Shown here: positions 7,404 to 17,376 of the stretch, one piece after another
Layout of the letters: every line of letters starts with the position of its first letter
How positions within the stretch are numbered: position 1 is the stretch's first letter
DNA from: Amycolatopsis jiangsuensis
GTDB taxonomy: Bacteria > Actinomycetota > Actinomycetes > Mycobacteriales > Pseudonocardiaceae
Length of the DNA: 64,000 bases
Direction: 5' to 3'
Assembly (NCBI RefSeq): GCF_014204865.1
Contig: NZ_JACHMG010000001.1
Coordinates: forward strand, 5,730,501 to 5,794,500
Program-made: the position numbers and the translations under genes
The notes under the pieces: model-generated
Database searches by the model: none
Seen by the model: the letters and a program-made list of their open reading frames with translations, nothing else
What the model was told of the DNA's origin: nothing

Positions 7404-9050
7404 ATGAGCGACACCGGCACGGAAGGGGGCACCACCACGAACGGACGGCTATCGCACCGGCAGATCCTCACTGTTCTGTCCGGACTGATGCTCGGCATGT
7501 TCCTGGCGGCCCTCGACCAGACCATCGTGTCGTCGGCGATGAAGACGATCGCCGACGAACTGCACGGCCAGAGCCTCCAGGCGTGGGCCACCACGGCCTA
7601 CCTGATCACCGCGACGCTTTCCACGCCGCTGTACGGCAAGCTGTCCGACCTCTTCGGCCGCAAGCCGATGTACCTGACCGCGATCTCGCTGTTCCTCGCC
7701 GGTTCACTGGCCAGCGGGATGGCGAGTTCGATGTACGAACTGGCCGCATTCCGCGCGTTCCAGGGTCTCGGCGCCGGTGGCCTGATGTCGCTCGCGCTGG
7801 CGATCATCAGCGACATCACCTCGCCCCGTGAGCGCAGCCGCTACCAGGGCTACTTCATGGCCGTGTTCGGTGTCTCGAGCGTGGCCGGACCGGTCGTCGG
7901 CGGTTTCTTCGCCGGGATCGACTCGTTCGCCGGCATCACCGGCTGGCGCTGGGTGTTCCTGGTGAACGTGCCGGTCGCGCTCGCCGCGCTGGTCGTGGTG
8001 AGCAAGGTGCTGAACCTGCCGCACACCCGGGTGCAGCAGCGGATCGACTTCCTCGGCGCCGGTGCGCTGACCATGGGCCTGGTGCCGCTGCTGCTGGTGG
8101 CCGAGCAGGGCCGGGAATGGGGCTGGGGCTCGCCCGCGTCGCTGGCGATGTACCTGATCGGCGGACTGGGCGTGACCCTGTTCATCCTGCAGGAACGCCG
8201 GATGGGTGACGCCGCGCTGTTGCCGCTGCGGCTGTTCCGCCGCCCGGTGTTCCGGGTGGCCACGCTGGTCACCGTGATCCAGGGCATCGGGATGTTCGGC
8301 GCGATGATGTCGCTTCCGCTGTACCTGCAGATCGTGAAGGGTGCGACGCCGACGCAGGCCGGGTTGCAAATGCTGCCGCTCACCCTCGGGATCATGGTGG
8401 CGAGCCTGACCAGCGGTCGCGTGATCACCCGGACGGGCCGGTACAAGCCGTTCGCGGTGGCCGGTCTGGGCCTGATGGCCGCGTCCCTGTTCGCGCTGTC
8501 GACGATCGGCGTGGACACCCCGCTGGGCGTGGTGATGGTGATCGCGTTCGTGATCGGGCTCGGCCTCGGTTCGTCGATGCAGACGCTGACGCTGGCCGCC
8601 ACCAACGACGTGTCGCCCAAGGACATCGGCGTCGCGACCTCCACGGCCACGTTCTTCCGGCAGATCGGCGGCACGGCGGGTACCGCGGTGTTCCTGTCGA
8701 TCCTGTTCAGCACGGTCGGTGACCGGATCGCCGCGGCGGTCCGCTCGGCGATGGGCTCGCCCGCCTACGTCGCCGCGCTGGCCCAGCACCCGGAGTTCGC
8801 GCAGCGGATGGCCTCGGGCGGGGTCGACGTGAACGACACGTCGTTCCTCTCCTCGCTCGACCCGGTGCTCGCCCGGCCGATCCTCGACGGCTTCGCCGGC
8901 TCGATGAGCACGGTGTTCCTGATCGGCGGGATCGTGCTGAGCGCAGGCTTCGCGCTGGTGTGGTTCCTGCGGGAGAAGCCGCTGTCGGACAAGTCGGCGA
9001 TGGAGGCTCGCTCCGAGGAGCAGGCCGCGGAACTCGCCCTCGCCGGCTGA
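7404..9050 (+). CDS. MFS drug exporter, DHA2 family (EmrB/QacA-like)
   Basis: A 548-residue membrane protein with about 14 hydrophobic segments, as in the DHA2 drug:H+ antiporters. Family motifs are visible: LDQTIVSSAMKTIADEL in helix 1 (the D-x-T-I-V-x-x-A motif), GKLSDLFGRKPMYL (motif A) and the Gly-rich segment GVSSVAGPVVGG (antiporter motif C). The ATG at 7404 follows AGGGAG; an earlier in-frame codon lies inside the operator. It probably exports a toxic or self-made compound, unspecified. The operators upstream suggest inducible expression. Confidence 0.93.
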   Translation: MSDTGTEGGTTTNGRLSHRQILTVLSGLMLGMFLAALDQTIVSSAMKTIADELHGQSLQAWATTAYLITATLSTPLYGKLSDLFGRKPMYLTAISLFLAGSLASGMASSMYELAAFRAFQGLGAGGLMSLALAIISDITSPRERSRYQGYFMAVFGVSSVAGPVVGGFFAGIDSFAGITGWRWVFLVNVPVALAALVVVSKVLNLPHTRVQQRIDFLGAGALTMGLVPLLLVAEQGREWGWGSPASLAMYLIGGLGVTLFILQERRMGDAALLPLRLFRRPVFRVATLVTVIQGIGMFGAMMSLPLYLQIVKGATPTQAGLQMLPLTLGIMVASLTSGRVITRTGRYKPFAVAGLGLMAASLFALSTIGVDTPLGVVMVIAFVIGLGLGSSMQTLTLAATNDVSPKDIGVATSTATFFRQIGGTAGTAVFLSILFSTVGDRIAAAVRSAMGSPAYVAALAQHPEFAQRMASGGVDVNDTSFLSSLDPVLARPILDGFAGSMSTVFLIGGIVLSAGFALVWFLREKPLSDKSAMEARSEEQAAELALAG

Positions 9051-9059
9051 CCGCGGAAC

Positions 9060-9100
9060 CGAAAAAGCGCCGTTCACCTCGGGTGAACGGCGCTTTTTCG
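9060..9100. terminator. Bidirectional terminator, 19-bp perfect stem
   Basis: Perfect 19-bp arms around a TCG loop, rich in A on one outer flank and T on the other (GAAAAAGCGCC, GGCGCTTTTTC), so it resembles a classical terminator in both directions. It separates the convergent exporter and pyrophosphatase genes. Confidence 0.9.
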
Positions 9101-9108
9101 CGTACGGC

Positions 9109-9627
9109 TCAGTGCTCGGCTTCGCCTTCGAGCGCGACCTTGGCGAGCCGGTCGGTCTCCCGTTCCAGCGAACGGGAGATCTCCGCTTCCGCCTCGGTGC
9201 GTCCCACCCAGCTTGAGCCCTCGACGCTCTTGCCCGGCTCCAGGTCCTTGTAGACCTCGAAGAAGTGCTGGATCTCGAGCCGGTGGAACTCGTTGAGGTG
9301 GTGGATGTCGCGCAGGTGCTCCAGCCGCGGGTCGTTCGTCGGGATGGCGAGCACCTTGTCGTCCGGACCCTTCTCGTCGGTCATCCGGAACATGCCGATC
9401 GCCCGGCAGCGGATCAGGCAGCCGGGGAACGTCGGCTCCTGCACCAGCACGAGCACGTCCAGCGGATCGCCGTCCTGGCCCAGGGTGTCGTCGATGAAGC
9501 CGTAGTCGGCCGGGTACTGCGTTGCCGTGAACAGGGTCCGGTCGAGCTTGATCCGACCGGTCTTGTGGTCGACCTCGTACTTGTTGCGCTCCCCCTTGGG
9601 GATTTCGATCGTGACGTCGAATTCCAC
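9109..9627 (-). CDS. ppa: Inorganic pyrophosphatase
   Basis: A soluble family I pyrophosphatase of about 172 residues that hydrolyses PPi to drive biosynthesis. It starts [20 protein letters not shown], matching the mycobacterial enzyme, and holds the catalytic acidic signature [10 protein letters not shown] and the motif YKDLEPGK. The GTG at 9627 matches family N-termini and has GAGGA upstream; the longer open frame to 9690 would add 21 unlikely residues. It is divergent from dacB. In actinobacteria ppa and dacB are often neighbours. Confidence 0.95.
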   Translation of the reverse strand: MEFDVTIEIPKGERNKYEVDHKTGRIKLDRTLFTATQYPADYGFIDDTLGQDGDPLDVLVLVQEPTFPGCLIRCRAIGMFRMTDEKGPDDKVLAIPTNDPRLEHLRDIHHLNEFHRLEIQHFFEVYKDLEPGKSVEGSSWVGRTEAEAEISRSLERETDRLAKVALEGEAEH

Positions 9628-9800
9628 GGCCGTCCTCGCTGCTTCTCGAATCTGGGTGTGCCACGCGTCGTGGGCGGCAACCGCAATCACCTCGTTGACG
9701 TCACTAGTGTGGACTACACCCCGCCGGCCGGTCGCGCCGATGTCGGCCAGGCGGCATGTGAGCTTGGCCCCTTCGCGGGGCAGGTGAGAAGGAGTGGTGG

Positions 9801-12785
9801 GTGCCGGACAACGACCAGCCGAGGTGGCCCACGGGTGACGAGGACGCCTCGTCCCGTGGCGAAGAGGCGACCGCCGGGTTGCCGCTGCCGAAGCGGAACT
9901 CGGGCACCACCGACCGGCTCGCCGTGCCGAACGTCACACCCGGTGACGGGCCCGGTTCGTGGTTCCGGCCGAACGTTCCGCCGGAACCGGTGCCCGGGGT
10001 CAACGCGCCGGCCGAACCCGCCGGGTCGGCGCCGTCCTGGCCGCCGCAGGGTGGGCAGCAGGCCGAGCAGTCGCGGGAAGAACCGGGTGGCGAGCGGACC
10101 CAGCAGGTCCAGTGGCGGCCGGAGTCGTCCGGTGAGCAGGGGTCTCAGCGGCGGGAGCAGGCGGGGGCGCGTGCGGAACAGCAGCCGCGTCCCGAATCGC
10201 GTGGCGAGCAGGCTTCGCAGGTCCAGTGGCGGCCCGAATCGCCGGCCGCGCAGGCTCAGCGGCCGGAAGCGCGGGAACGGCCGGAGGCACGTCAGGACGA
10301 GCCCCGTCAGGACCAGCCCCGTCAGGACGAGCCGCGGCGGCCCGAATCGCGCGGGGAACAGCAGTCGCGCGGCGAGCAGGTCCAGCAGGTCCCGTGGGTG
10401 CCGGTGGAACGTCCGGGGCAGCCTTCGCGCGGTACGTCCGAACGATCCGGCCCGGCATTCCAGCCTGCGCGTCGTCCTGCCCCGCCGGCTGGGCAGGAAA
10501 GCCGGCCCGGCCAGCAACGGCCCCCCGCGCAGTCACCGCAGTCGCAGCCGTCGCAGCCGTCGCAGGGGGAGCAGTTCTCCGCGTTCCGGGACGAATCGCC
10601 CGCGGCCGGTCCGGCGCCGGACAGCGGACAGGGTGGACAGAGTGGACAGGGCTGGGCGGCCTTCCGCCCGGTGACGCCCCGTGAAGCACAGTCCTCCCCG
10701 CCTGCCGGGGAGGGCTGGACGGCGTTCCGCGCCGAGTCCGGTTCGACGCCGCCGGAGAACCAGTCCCGCAGCCCCGAGGCCCGGTCCGAGGAAAGCCAGT
10801 CCCGCGGCCGCGAGGATGCCCAGCTCCGCAATCCCGGGGCCCGGCCAGGTGACAACCAGTCCCGCAGTCCCGAGGCCCGGTCCGAGGAAAGCCGGCTTCG
10901 CAATCCCGGAGACCGGTCAGAGGACAACTACTCCCGCCACCCCGAGGCCGCCGGATCGCGTAACCCCGGCGAGCAGCGCCGGGACGTGCCCCAGGGGCGG
11001 GGCGGGGCGTGGTCGCAGCAGCTCGAGGTACCGGTCCTGCCGGAGCCGCCGCGGGGCAGCGTGCCGCCGGCGTCCGGTGGACCTGCGCGGCCGATGCGGA
11101 TCGAGCCGTCCGGGGGGCAGTTCCCGGCCGAGGCGACGGTCGGTATCCCGCGTCCGCCGTCGGCACAGCAGCCGCCGCCCAAACCCGGGAGCCGGCCGGA
11201 ACAGCAGCCCGCGAACCGGCCGGAACAGCAGCCGGCCGGGTGGCCGGAACAGCAGCCCGGACACCAGGAGGCGGCGTTCGCCGGGCAGCGTCCGGCCGAG
11301 AGCGAGCCGGAGCAGTTCGCCAGTGAGGCGACCGTCGGTATCCCGCGGCCGCCGGACGGGTTCCCGCCCGCCGCGCCTGCCGACGGGGGCCGCCCGAAGC
11401 GGCGACGCAAGCTGTTGGTCGTCGGGATCGTCGCGGTGCTGGTGCTCGCCGCGGCGGGCGTCGCTTCGGCAATGCCGAAGGTGGCCAACCAGCTGGGCCT
11501 CCCTTGGGCGCCCAACGCGCCCAAGGGATCCGAGCCCGATCCGGCGGACGTGAGCCTCGCGCTGCACGGTCCGGACACCTCGGGTCCGGGTGCGTCGCCG
11601 GCCGGCGTCGCGTCCGCGCTGGCCGGCCCCGCCGGCGCCCCGGCGCTGTCGCAGCTGACCGGCAGCGTGATCGACCCGTCGAGCGGCAGTGTGCTGTGGG
11701 ACCACGCGTCGAACACAGCCCTGACGCCCGCGTCGACGACGAAGATCCTTACCGTCGCGGCCGCGTTGCTCTCGATGGATCCGACGAAGCGGCTGACCAC
11801 GAAGGTCGTGCAGGGTGACCAGCCCGGCACGGTCGTTCTCGTCGGCGGTGGCGATCCCACGCTGACCGCGTTGCCGCAGGGCACCGACTCCCCGCTGTAC
11901 CCGGGTGCGGCACACGTGGACGACCTCGTCACGCAGGTGAAGAAGGCTGCCGGCAACGTCAGCAGCGTGCAGGTCGACGTCAGCGCGTACAGCGGCCCGG
12001 TCACCGCGAAGGGCTGGGAGGCCGGTGACGCGCCGTCGACGTACGGCGCGCCGATCGTGCCGGTGATGACCGACGGCGGCCGCGGCAACCCGAAGGTCGA
12101 CGAGACGCCGCGCTCGGGCAACCCGGCCACCTCGATCACCCAGCTCCTGGCGCAGAAGCTCGGCGGGAACGCGGGCGGGGTGACCAAGGCGCCCGCCGGT
12201 GCGAAGGTGCTCGGCCAGGTCCAGTCGGCGCCGCTGCCGGAGCTCGCGTACGCGCTGCTGCAGATTTCCGACAACGTGCTCGCCGACGCGCTCGGCCGGC
12301 AGGTCGCGATCGCCACCGGCGGCGAAGCTTCGTTCGACGGCGCGGCTGCCGCGGTGAAGAAGGTGCTCGGCGACCACGGGTTCGACGTCAGCGGATTGCA
12401 GCTGTTCGATACCAGCGGGCTGTCCAACATGAACAAGGTGCCCGCACGGCTGCTCACCCAGGTGCTCGCCGCCGCCGCGGGGCCGGACGGCAAGAACGAG
12501 AACACGCCCAAGCTGCGTCCGCTGCTCGCCGGTCTCCCGGTGGCGGGCAGCCCGGCTGGCACGCTCGCCGGCCGGTACGGCTCGGGCCAGTCGGCCGCGG
12601 GCAAGGGCTGGGTGCGGGCCAAGACCGGCACGCTCACCGGCGTCAACACCCTCGCCGGCTACGTGCTGGACAAGGACAACCGCGTGCTCGCGTTCGCGTT
12701 CATGTCCAACGGGTCGGACAAGGATCCCGGACAGGCCGCGCTCGACGTGCTCGCCACGACATTGCGCAACTGCGGCTGTCAGTGA
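9801..12785 (+). CDS. dacB: D-alanyl-D-alanine carboxypeptidase/endopeptidase (PBP4, peptidase S13) with a very long N-terminal disordered region
   Basis: The catalytic part (about residues 595-994) is an S13 penicillin-binding protein with S645-T-T-K648, the S823-D-N motif and K941-T-G. It trims or cleaves cell-wall peptide cross-links outside the membrane. A transmembrane segment at about 536-557 follows KRRRK, so the first 530 residues should be cytoplasmic. They are disordered, rich in Pro, Gln, Glu, Arg and Ser, with near repeats ([31 protein letters not shown]). AAGGAG lies six bases before the GTG. Usual DacB proteins are 450-530 residues, so the size is exceptional. It overlaps the next gene by 4 bp. 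Confidence 0.92.
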   Translation: MPDNDQPRWPTGDEDASSRGEEATAGLPLPKRNSGTTDRLAVPNVTPGDGPGSWFRPNVPPEPVPGVNAPAEPAGSAPSWPPQGGQQAEQSREEPGGERTQQVQWRPESSGEQGSQRREQAGARAEQQPRPESRGEQASQVQWRPESPAAQAQRPEARERPEARQDEPRQDQPRQDEPRRPESRGEQQSRGEQVQQVPWVPVERPGQPSRGTSERSGPAFQPARRPAPPAGQESRPGQQRPPAQSPQSQPSQPSQGEQFSAFRDESPAAGPAPDSGQGGQSGQGWAAFRPVTPREAQSSPPAGEGWTAFRAESGSTPPENQSRSPEARSEESQSRGREDAQLRNPGARPGDNQSRSPEARSEESRLRNPGDRSEDNYSRHPEAAGSRNPGEQRRDVPQGRGGAWSQQLEVPVLPEPPRGSVPPASGGPARPMRIEPSGGQFPAEATVGIPRPPSAQQPPPKPGSRPEQQPANRPEQQPAGWPEQQPGHQEAAFAGQRPAESEPEQFASEATVGIPRPPDGFPPAAPADGGRPKRRRKLLVVGIVAVLVLAAAGVASAMPKVANQLGLPWAPNAPKGSEPDPADVSLALHGPDTSGPGASPAGVASALAGPAGAPALSQLTGSVIDPSSGSVLWDHASNTALTPASTTKILTVAAALLSMDPTKRLTTKVVQGDQPGTVVLVGGGDPTLTALPQGTDSPLYPGAAHVDDLVTQVKKAAGNVSSVQVDVSAYSGPVTAKGWEAGDAPSTYGAPIVPVMTDGGRGNPKVDETPRSGNPATSITQLLAQKLGGNAGGVTKAPAGAKVLGQVQSAPLPELAYALLQISDNVLADALGRQVAIATGGEASFDGAAAAVKKVLGDHGFDVSGLQLFDTSGLSNMNKVPARLLTQVLAAAAGPDGKNENTPKLRPLLAGLPVAGSPAGTLAGRYGSGQSAAGKGWVRAKTGTLTGVNTLAGYVLDKDNRVLAFAFMSNGSDKDPGQAALDVLATTLRNCGCQ
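10758..10893 (+). repeat. Coding direct repeat of 96-bp period inside dacB
   Basis: A 40-base block (10758-10797) recurs at 10854-10893 with one mismatch. It encodes [13 protein letters not shown]. Shorter relatives ([16 protein letters not shown]) fill the space, showing expansion of the disordered region by tandem duplication. Confidence 0.75.
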
Positions 12786-13861
12786 CCGCAACGGCAGGTA
12801 GCGTCGGGAAGGTGAGCCAGGAAACCGAGACCCGGTACCGTCCGATGGTCGACTGGGACCGCGCGGCCGGCACCGGCGCGGCGCTCGTGCGCGGCGGTCC
12901 GCGGATCGCGCGCGACGAGGCCGAGCGCGCGGTCACCGACCTGCGGGAGCTGACCGCCGAGGCCGAGGGCCACGTCCGCGAACTGACTGGGCTGGGCCAG
13001 GACCTGCCGCTGCTTCCCGGCACGGTGGTGGACCGACCGGGCTGGGTGCGTTCCGCCGCGTCCGGGCTCGGCGCGCTGACCGGCCGCGCGCTGCCCGCAG
13101 CTCAGGGTGGGCCGCTCGGCCCGATCCTGGCCTCCGGCGCCGGCGTGCAGACCGGCGTGGTGCTGTCCTTCCTCGCCTCCCGCGTGCTCGGCCAGTACGA
13201 CCCGTTCGGCGGTCCGGAAAACCGGGGTGAGCTGCTGCTCGTCGCACCGAACGTGGTCGCCGCGGAGCGCGCGATGAAGGTGCCGGACAAGGATTTCCGG
13301 CTCTGGGTCTGCCTGCACGAATGCACGCACCGGCTGCAGTTCACCGCCGTGCCGTGGCTGCGGGACTACTTCGCCGACGAGGTCGAGCGGCTGGTCTCCG
13401 GCATCGCCGGGCAGTCCGACGAGGGCCTGACCGAGCTGTTCGGCCGGCTCACCGACGCGGTCAAGCAGCGTGGCAAGGGCGCCGGGATCGCCGAGCTGCT
13501 GCAGTCGCCGAAGGAACGTGCGGTGTTCGACCGGCTGCTGGCGTTGTCCACGCTGTTGGAAGGGCACGCCGACTACGTGATGGACGCGGTGGGCCCGCAG
13601 GTGGTGCCCAGCGTCGAGCAGATCCGCGCGAAGTTCAGCGCCCGCCGCCGCGGTGGCGGCCTGTTCGACCGGCTGCTGCGTGCCCTGCTCGGGCTCGACG
13701 CGAAGATCCGCCAGTACGAGGAAGGCGCGAAATTCACCCGGCATGTGGTGGACGCAGTCGGCATGGCCGGGTTCAACGCGGTCTGGCGGTCGCCGAACAC
13801 GCTGCCGACCCGGGCGGAGATCGCGGACCCCGCGACCTGGGTACGGCGTCTGCACGGGTGA
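12782..13861 (+). CDS. Zinc-dependent metalloprotease-like protein (DUF2342, zincin-like)
   Basis: The 359-residue protein contains the zinc motif HECTH inside LWVCLHECTHRLQF, with a likely third ligand in LLEGHADYVMD. This is the layout of DUF2342 proteins, found in actinobacteria beside tilS and hpt and once named F420-biosynthesis associated. The substrate is not known. The GTG at 12782 overlaps the dacB stop (GTGA), implying translational coupling; a GTG at 12812 is an alternative. It overlaps tilS by 4 bp. Confidence 0.85.
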   Translation: MTATAGSVGKVSQETETRYRPMVDWDRAAGTGAALVRGGPRIARDEAERAVTDLRELTAEAEGHVRELTGLGQDLPLLPGTVVDRPGWVRSAASGLGALTGRALPAAQGGPLGPILASGAGVQTGVVLSFLASRVLGQYDPFGGPENRGELLLVAPNVVAAERAMKVPDKDFRLWVCLHECTHRLQFTAVPWLRDYFADEVERLVSGIAGQSDEGLTELFGRLTDAVKQRGKGAGIAELLQSPKERAVFDRLLALSTLLEGHADYVMDAVGPQVVPSVEQIRAKFSARRRGGGLFDRLLRALLGLDAKIRQYEEGAKFTRHVVDAVGMAGFNAVWRSPNTLPTRAEIADPATWVRRLHG

Positions 13862-14835
13862 GCGCGCTCGCCGCGGTCCGCACAGCGGTCCGTGACTACC
13901 TCACCGCCGTCGACTTGCCCGGCGAAGTGTGCGTCGCAGTGTCCGGTGGCGCGGATTCGGTGGCGTTGGCCGAAGCTGCCGCGTACGTCGCTCGTCGCCA
14001 TGGCTTTCACACGCGCGCGCTCGTGGTCGACCACGGTCTCCAGGAAGGCTCCGCAGACGTCGCGGCCGAAGCTGCTGCTGTGGTGCGGAAGCTGGGCGTA
14101 GAGCGGGCTGAGGTGCACGCTGTCGATGTCACGGGCAAAGGTGGTCCTGAAGCAGCCGCGCGCACGGCGAGGTACCGCGCGCTCCGCGAAGCACTCTCCG
14201 GCGGCGAAGGGCTCGTACTGCTCGGCCACACCCTCGACGATCAGGCGGAGACGGTGCTGCTCGGTCTCGGGCGCGGTTCCGGGCCACGGTCGCTCGCCGG
14301 GATGCGTCCGCACGATCCGCCGTGGGGAAGGCCGCTGCTGGGCATCACGCGCGCGCAGACCCGGGAGGCCTGCGCCGAACTCGGCGTACAGCCGTGGCAG
14401 GACCCGCACAACGAGGATCCGCGTTTCACGCGCGTCCGGTTACGCAGCGAAGTGCTTCCGTTGCTGGAAGAAGTGCTGGCCGGCGGAGTCGCGCCCGCGC
14501 TCGCCCGCACCGCCGCCCAATTGCGCGACGACACCGAGGCGTTGGACACACTGGCCGCGCTGGTGCACGAGCGCGCGAAGGAGGCCGGAGAGCTGGACAC
14601 GGCCGTCCTCGCGACCGAGCCTGCGGCACTGCGCAGGCGGGTTCTCCGCAGGTGGCTGCTGGAGTCCGGCGTCCGGGAGCTGACCGACGCGCACCTGCGT
14701 TCGGTCGACGCGCTGGTGGCCCGCTGGCGCGGCCAGGGCGGCGTGTGGCTGCCGGGCAACTTGGAGGCACGCCGGTGCCGTGGCAGGCTCTCGCTTGCCG
14801 GACCCGAACCCGAACCCACCACCCGAGGGGAATGA
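13858..14835 (+). CDS. tilS: tRNA(Ile)-lysidine synthetase
   Basis: TilS converts the wobble C34 of tRNA-Ile(CAU) to lysidine with ATP and lysine, so AUA is read as Ile. The PP-loop motif SGGADS is at about residues 26-31 and LVVDHGLQEGS follows, then a GHTLDDQAET motif typical of TilS. Length 325 is usual for actinobacteria. The GTG start overlaps the preceding stop by four bases. It is followed at once by hpt, a conserved pairing (tilS-hpt-ftsH). Confidence 0.95.
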   Translation: MSALAAVRTAVRDYLTAVDLPGEVCVAVSGGADSVALAEAAAYVARRHGFHTRALVVDHGLQEGSADVAAEAAAVVRKLGVERAEVHAVDVTGKGGPEAAARTARYRALREALSGGEGLVLLGHTLDDQAETVLLGLGRGSGPRSLAGMRPHDPPWGRPLLGITRAQTREACAELGVQPWQDPHNEDPRFTRVRLRSEVLPLLEEVLAGGVAPALARTAAQLRDDTEALDTLAALVHERAKEAGELDTAVLATEPAALRRRVLRRWLLESGVRELTDAHLRSVDALVARWRGQGGVWLPGNLEARRCRGRLSLAGPEPEPTTRGE

Positions 14836-14838
14836 CTC

Positions 14839-15390
14839 GTGTACGAGGGCGAGATCGCCTCCGTGCTCATCACCGAGCAGCAGATCAAGGACAAGATCGC
14901 GGAGCTGGCGGCCAAGATCGCCGCCGATCATCCGGACCACGGCCAGGGCGACCTCATCCTGGTCGGGGTCCTCAAGGGCGCGGTCATGTTCATGACCGAC
15001 TTCGCACGGGCACTCGAACTGCCCTCGCAGCTGGAGTTCATGGCCGTGTCGTCGTACGGGTCCTCGACCTCGTCCTCGGGCGTGGTGCGCATCCTCAAGG
15101 ACCTCGACCGCGACATCGCGGGCCGCGACGTGCTGATCGTCGAGGACATCGTCGATTCCGGGCTCACACTCTCGTGGCTGCTGAAGAACCTGGCGAGTCG
15201 GAACCCGGCCTCGCTCGAGGTGGTGTCACTGCTGCGCAAGCCGGAGGCGGTCAAGGTCGACGTGCCGGTCCGCTACATCGGCTTCGACATCCCGAACGAG
15301 TTCGTGGTCGGCTACGGCCTCGACTACGCCGAGCGCTACCGGGACCTGCCCTACATCGGCACGCTGGACCCGCACGTCTACACGTCCTGA
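14839..15390 (+). CDS. hpt: Hypoxanthine phosphoribosyltransferase
   Basis: A 183-residue purine salvage enzyme that makes IMP/GMP from hypoxanthine/guanine and PRPP. The PRPP loop is [14 protein letters not shown] and the early flexible-loop motif is VSSYGSST. The GTG follows GAGGGG. It sits three bases after tilS and is separated from ftsH here by a T7SS accessory cassette, whereas in many actinobacteria hpt and ftsH are direct neighbours. Confidence 0.96.
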   Translation: MYEGEIASVLITEQQIKDKIAELAAKIAADHPDHGQGDLILVGVLKGAVMFMTDFARALELPSQLEFMAVSSYGSSTSSSGVVRILKDLDRDIAGRDVLIVEDIVDSGLTLSWLLKNLASRNPASLEVVSLLRKPEAVKVDVPVRYIGFDIPNEFVVGYGLDYAERYRDLPYIGTLDPHVYTS

Positions 15391-15445
15391 AGAAAGTGTT
15401 GCGGCGATCACGCCGGATGCGGAACTCTGATCTCGTCGATCGCGT

Positions 15446-15476
15446 CATAGGTCGCGACCAGGTGCGTTAACCTATG
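15446..15476 (+). promoter_or_regulatory. Candidate promoter/operator of the first T7SS accessory cassette
   Basis: CATAGGT and ACCTATG form a 7-bp inverted repeat. The right arm overlaps a -10-like TAACCT (15468-15473). A second palindrome GGTCGCGACC lies inside. The first gene of the cassette starts 62 bp later. Confidence 0.4.
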
Positions 15477-15537
15477 CGAAGACCTATTGCCATGCGGGCG
15501 GGTTGCCGACTCGCGCGGGGGAACGGAGAGAGGGCAG

Positions 15538-15888
15538 ATGGGCGACGCCAACGCGTTCAGGAGCGCGGCTGCGAACGGCCAGGTCGGGATCGATCCCGAC
15601 GCGGCGCACACCGTGCTGAACAAGATCCGCACCGGCAAGGACGCGGTCGAGGCCCTGCTGAACAGCTCGGGCGTCCTCGCCCAGCCGCCGAAGCTCGGCA
15701 ACAACCCGGTCGGCAACGCGATGGCGGCGAAGTTCGTGCAGCGCGCCGACGGCGGTGGCGACTCCTACTCCTCCGCGCTGCAGAACCTGCTCGGCCAGTA
15801 CCAGGCCGCCGAAGAGGGCATCGTCCAGGCGATGGCCCGATACCACGAGATCGACCAGTCCTCGGCCGACCCGTTCCGTAACGCCTGA
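15538..15888 (+). CDS. Small helical protein of a T7SS accessory cassette
   Basis: A 116-residue, mostly helical protein without a signal peptide (DAAHTVLNKIRTGKDAVEALL, then NLLGQYQAAEEGIVQAMARYHE). The ATG follows AGAGGG. It resembles the small ESX-like proteins encoded before PPE-like genes in Pseudonocardiaceae, 23 bp ahead of the PPE-like gene. A partner role, like a PE protein for PPE, is inference; it lacks a clear WXG or PE motif. Confidence 0.65.
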   Translation: MGDANAFRSAAANGQVGIDPDAAHTVLNKIRTGKDAVEALLNSSGVLAQPPKLGNNPVGNAMAAKFVQRADGGGDSYSSALQNLLGQYQAAEEGIVQAMARYHEIDQSSADPFRNA

Positions 15889-15911
15889 CGTCCTAGGGGG
15901 ATCAGCAAGTC

Positions 15912-17297
15912 ATGGCACCCAATCAAGGCACCACCGGGATGGACGGTTCCGGCTACGGGCAGCAGGGCGGCTACGCGCCCCCGGCGTCCGGGTCGGCCGT
16001 CCCGCTGGGCAGCAACTCGTCGCAGGGCATCGTGGACGCCGCGCGCAGCGGCTCCGGCGGCTTCGAGATGGGCGGTGACCGCGCGATCGGCAACCCGCCG
16101 AACTGGAACTCCCAGGCCAGCCAGCAGCTCTACAACGGCGCGGTGAACGACAACGATCCGGGCACCGCCGAGGCGACCGGGCAGCACTGGACCAAGCACG
16201 GCGGCGAGCTGAAGCGCACGTCCGACGACCTGTACAACGCGATCGCCGAACTCGGCAACGCGTGGGTCGGCGAGGGCGCGGCGAGTGCGCAGGGCGCGCT
16301 CGTCTCGATCGCCAACTCCGGCACCCAGGCCTCGGACGCCGCGCACACCATGGCCGACCGGATGGCAAGGCAGGCCACCGCGGCCGCCGAGGTCAAGAAG
16401 ATGCCGGCACCGCGTGACTTCGATCCGAAGCAGGCGATGTCCGCCGCTCTCGCGGGCGGGCCCGCCGCACTGGCCGCGGACCAGAAGGCGCAGGCCGACG
16501 CGGCCGACGACGTCAAGGCCCAGCAGGTCGCGTTCTTCAACGCCTACACCGAGGCGATGAGCGACGTCGACGGCTCCACACCGAGCTTCGGCCCCGATTC
16601 GCTCGGCATGAAGCCGACCGCGACGCACACCAACGGCAACTCGTTCAACTCCGTCAACGCGGTTTCGCACCCGGGTGCCGGACACGGCCTCGCCGGTGCG
16701 GCGGCGCTCGGCGGCGCGGCGGTCGGCGGAGCCGGCGCGCCGGGCGCGCACAGCGCGCCCGTGCACGTGGCGCCGGATTCGGGCACCTACGGCACTTCCG
16801 GCTTCGACGGCGGTCTCGCGCCCGGGGCAGGAGCGGGTGCGGGCGGTCCCGCGCCGGCTCCGGCCGCGCCGGCCCCCGCGGCCTCGTCCGGTGGTGGCGG
16901 CGGTGGCGGTGCCGCGCTCGGTCTCGGTGTGGCCGGTGGAGCCGGGCTCGCCGGCGGCAAGCTCGGGCAGGGCAGCCGCAGCGGGTCGTCGCGCAAGGAC
17001 GACAGCACCGCGGCCTCCTCGGAGCAGCAGAGCGGGCAGAGCGCCGCTTCGGCGATGCCGCAGCAGCAGGGCGTCGTTCCCGCCGGTGGCACCATCGGCC
17101 AGGGCCAGCAGGGCATGAGCCCGGCGATGGGCGGCATGGGTGGCGGCATGGGCGCGCACGGTGGCCAGGGTTCCGAGGACGAGGAGCACACGCATGCCTC
17201 GTTCCTCATCGAACCGGACCCGGACGACGCGTTCGGTGCCAGCGAGGCCACCCCGCCCCCGGTCATCGGGGCGTGGTCGGAGGACGAGGAAGACTGA
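15912..17297 (+). CDS. PPE-like WXG protein, putative T7SS substrate with acidic C-terminal signature
   Basis: The 461-residue protein has a helical N-terminal domain (residues about 50-220) with N-A-W-V-G-E-G-A, a WXG-type turn. A Gly/Ala/Pro-rich linker (about 250-400) follows. The last 40 residues hold EDEEHTHASFLIEPDPDDAFG and end in PPPVIGAWSEDEED. It has no N-terminal signal peptide. Two EspG chaperone genes follow, and EspG proteins bind PPE proteins before ESX secretion. No ESX core genes (EccB-E, MycP) are in the window. A related C-terminal signature occurs in the WXG protein encoded at 52-53 kb. Confidence 0.75.
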   Translation: MAPNQGTTGMDGSGYGQQGGYAPPASGSAVPLGSNSSQGIVDAARSGSGGFEMGGDRAIGNPPNWNSQASQQLYNGAVNDNDPGTAEATGQHWTKHGGELKRTSDDLYNAIAELGNAWVGEGAASAQGALVSIANSGTQASDAAHTMADRMARQATAAAEVKKMPAPRDFDPKQAMSAALAGGPAALAADQKAQADAADDVKAQQVAFFNAYTEAMSDVDGSTPSFGPDSLGMKPTATHTNGNSFNSVNAVSHPGAGHGLAGAAALGGAAVGGAGAPGAHSAPVHVAPDSGTYGTSGFDGGLAPGAGAGAGGPAPAPAAPAPAASSGGGGGGGAALGLGVAGGAGLAGGKLGQGSRSGSSRKDDSTAASSEQQSGQSAASAMPQQQGVVPAGGTIGQGQQGMSPAMGGMGGGMGAHGGQGSEDEEHTHASFLIEPDPDDAFGASEATPPPVIGAWSEDEED

Positions 17298-17306
17298 TGC
17301 TTCACC

Positions 17307-17342
17307 CCGCGGGCGCGTGGCCGATCGGCCACGCGCCCGCGG
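17307..17342 (+). terminator. 36-bp perfect palindrome between PPE-like and espG genes
   Basis: Two 18-base arms are fully self-complementary with no spacer (starting CCGCGGGCGCGTGGCC). As RNA it would fold with a small loop and could end or attenuate transcription after the PPE-like gene. Confidence 0.6.
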
Positions 17343-17376
17343 TTGTCCGTGAACACTCGGGGTAGGGGGTTGGCCG

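Noticed and set aside
7404-9050. Resistance island or mobile element around the exporter
   Set aside because: No transposase, integrase, direct repeats or composition shift; flanked by housekeeping genes and ordinary terminators.
10000-12791. Long open frames opposite dacB
   Set aside because: Arg/Pro/Ala-rich shadow translations without ribosome sites; dacB has the catalytic motifs on the plus strand.
12782-12812. GTG at 12812 as the start of the zincin gene
   Set aside because: Spacing to the GGGAAGG stretch is too short; the coupled GTG overlapping the dacB stop is at least as likely, so it is kept as an alternative only.
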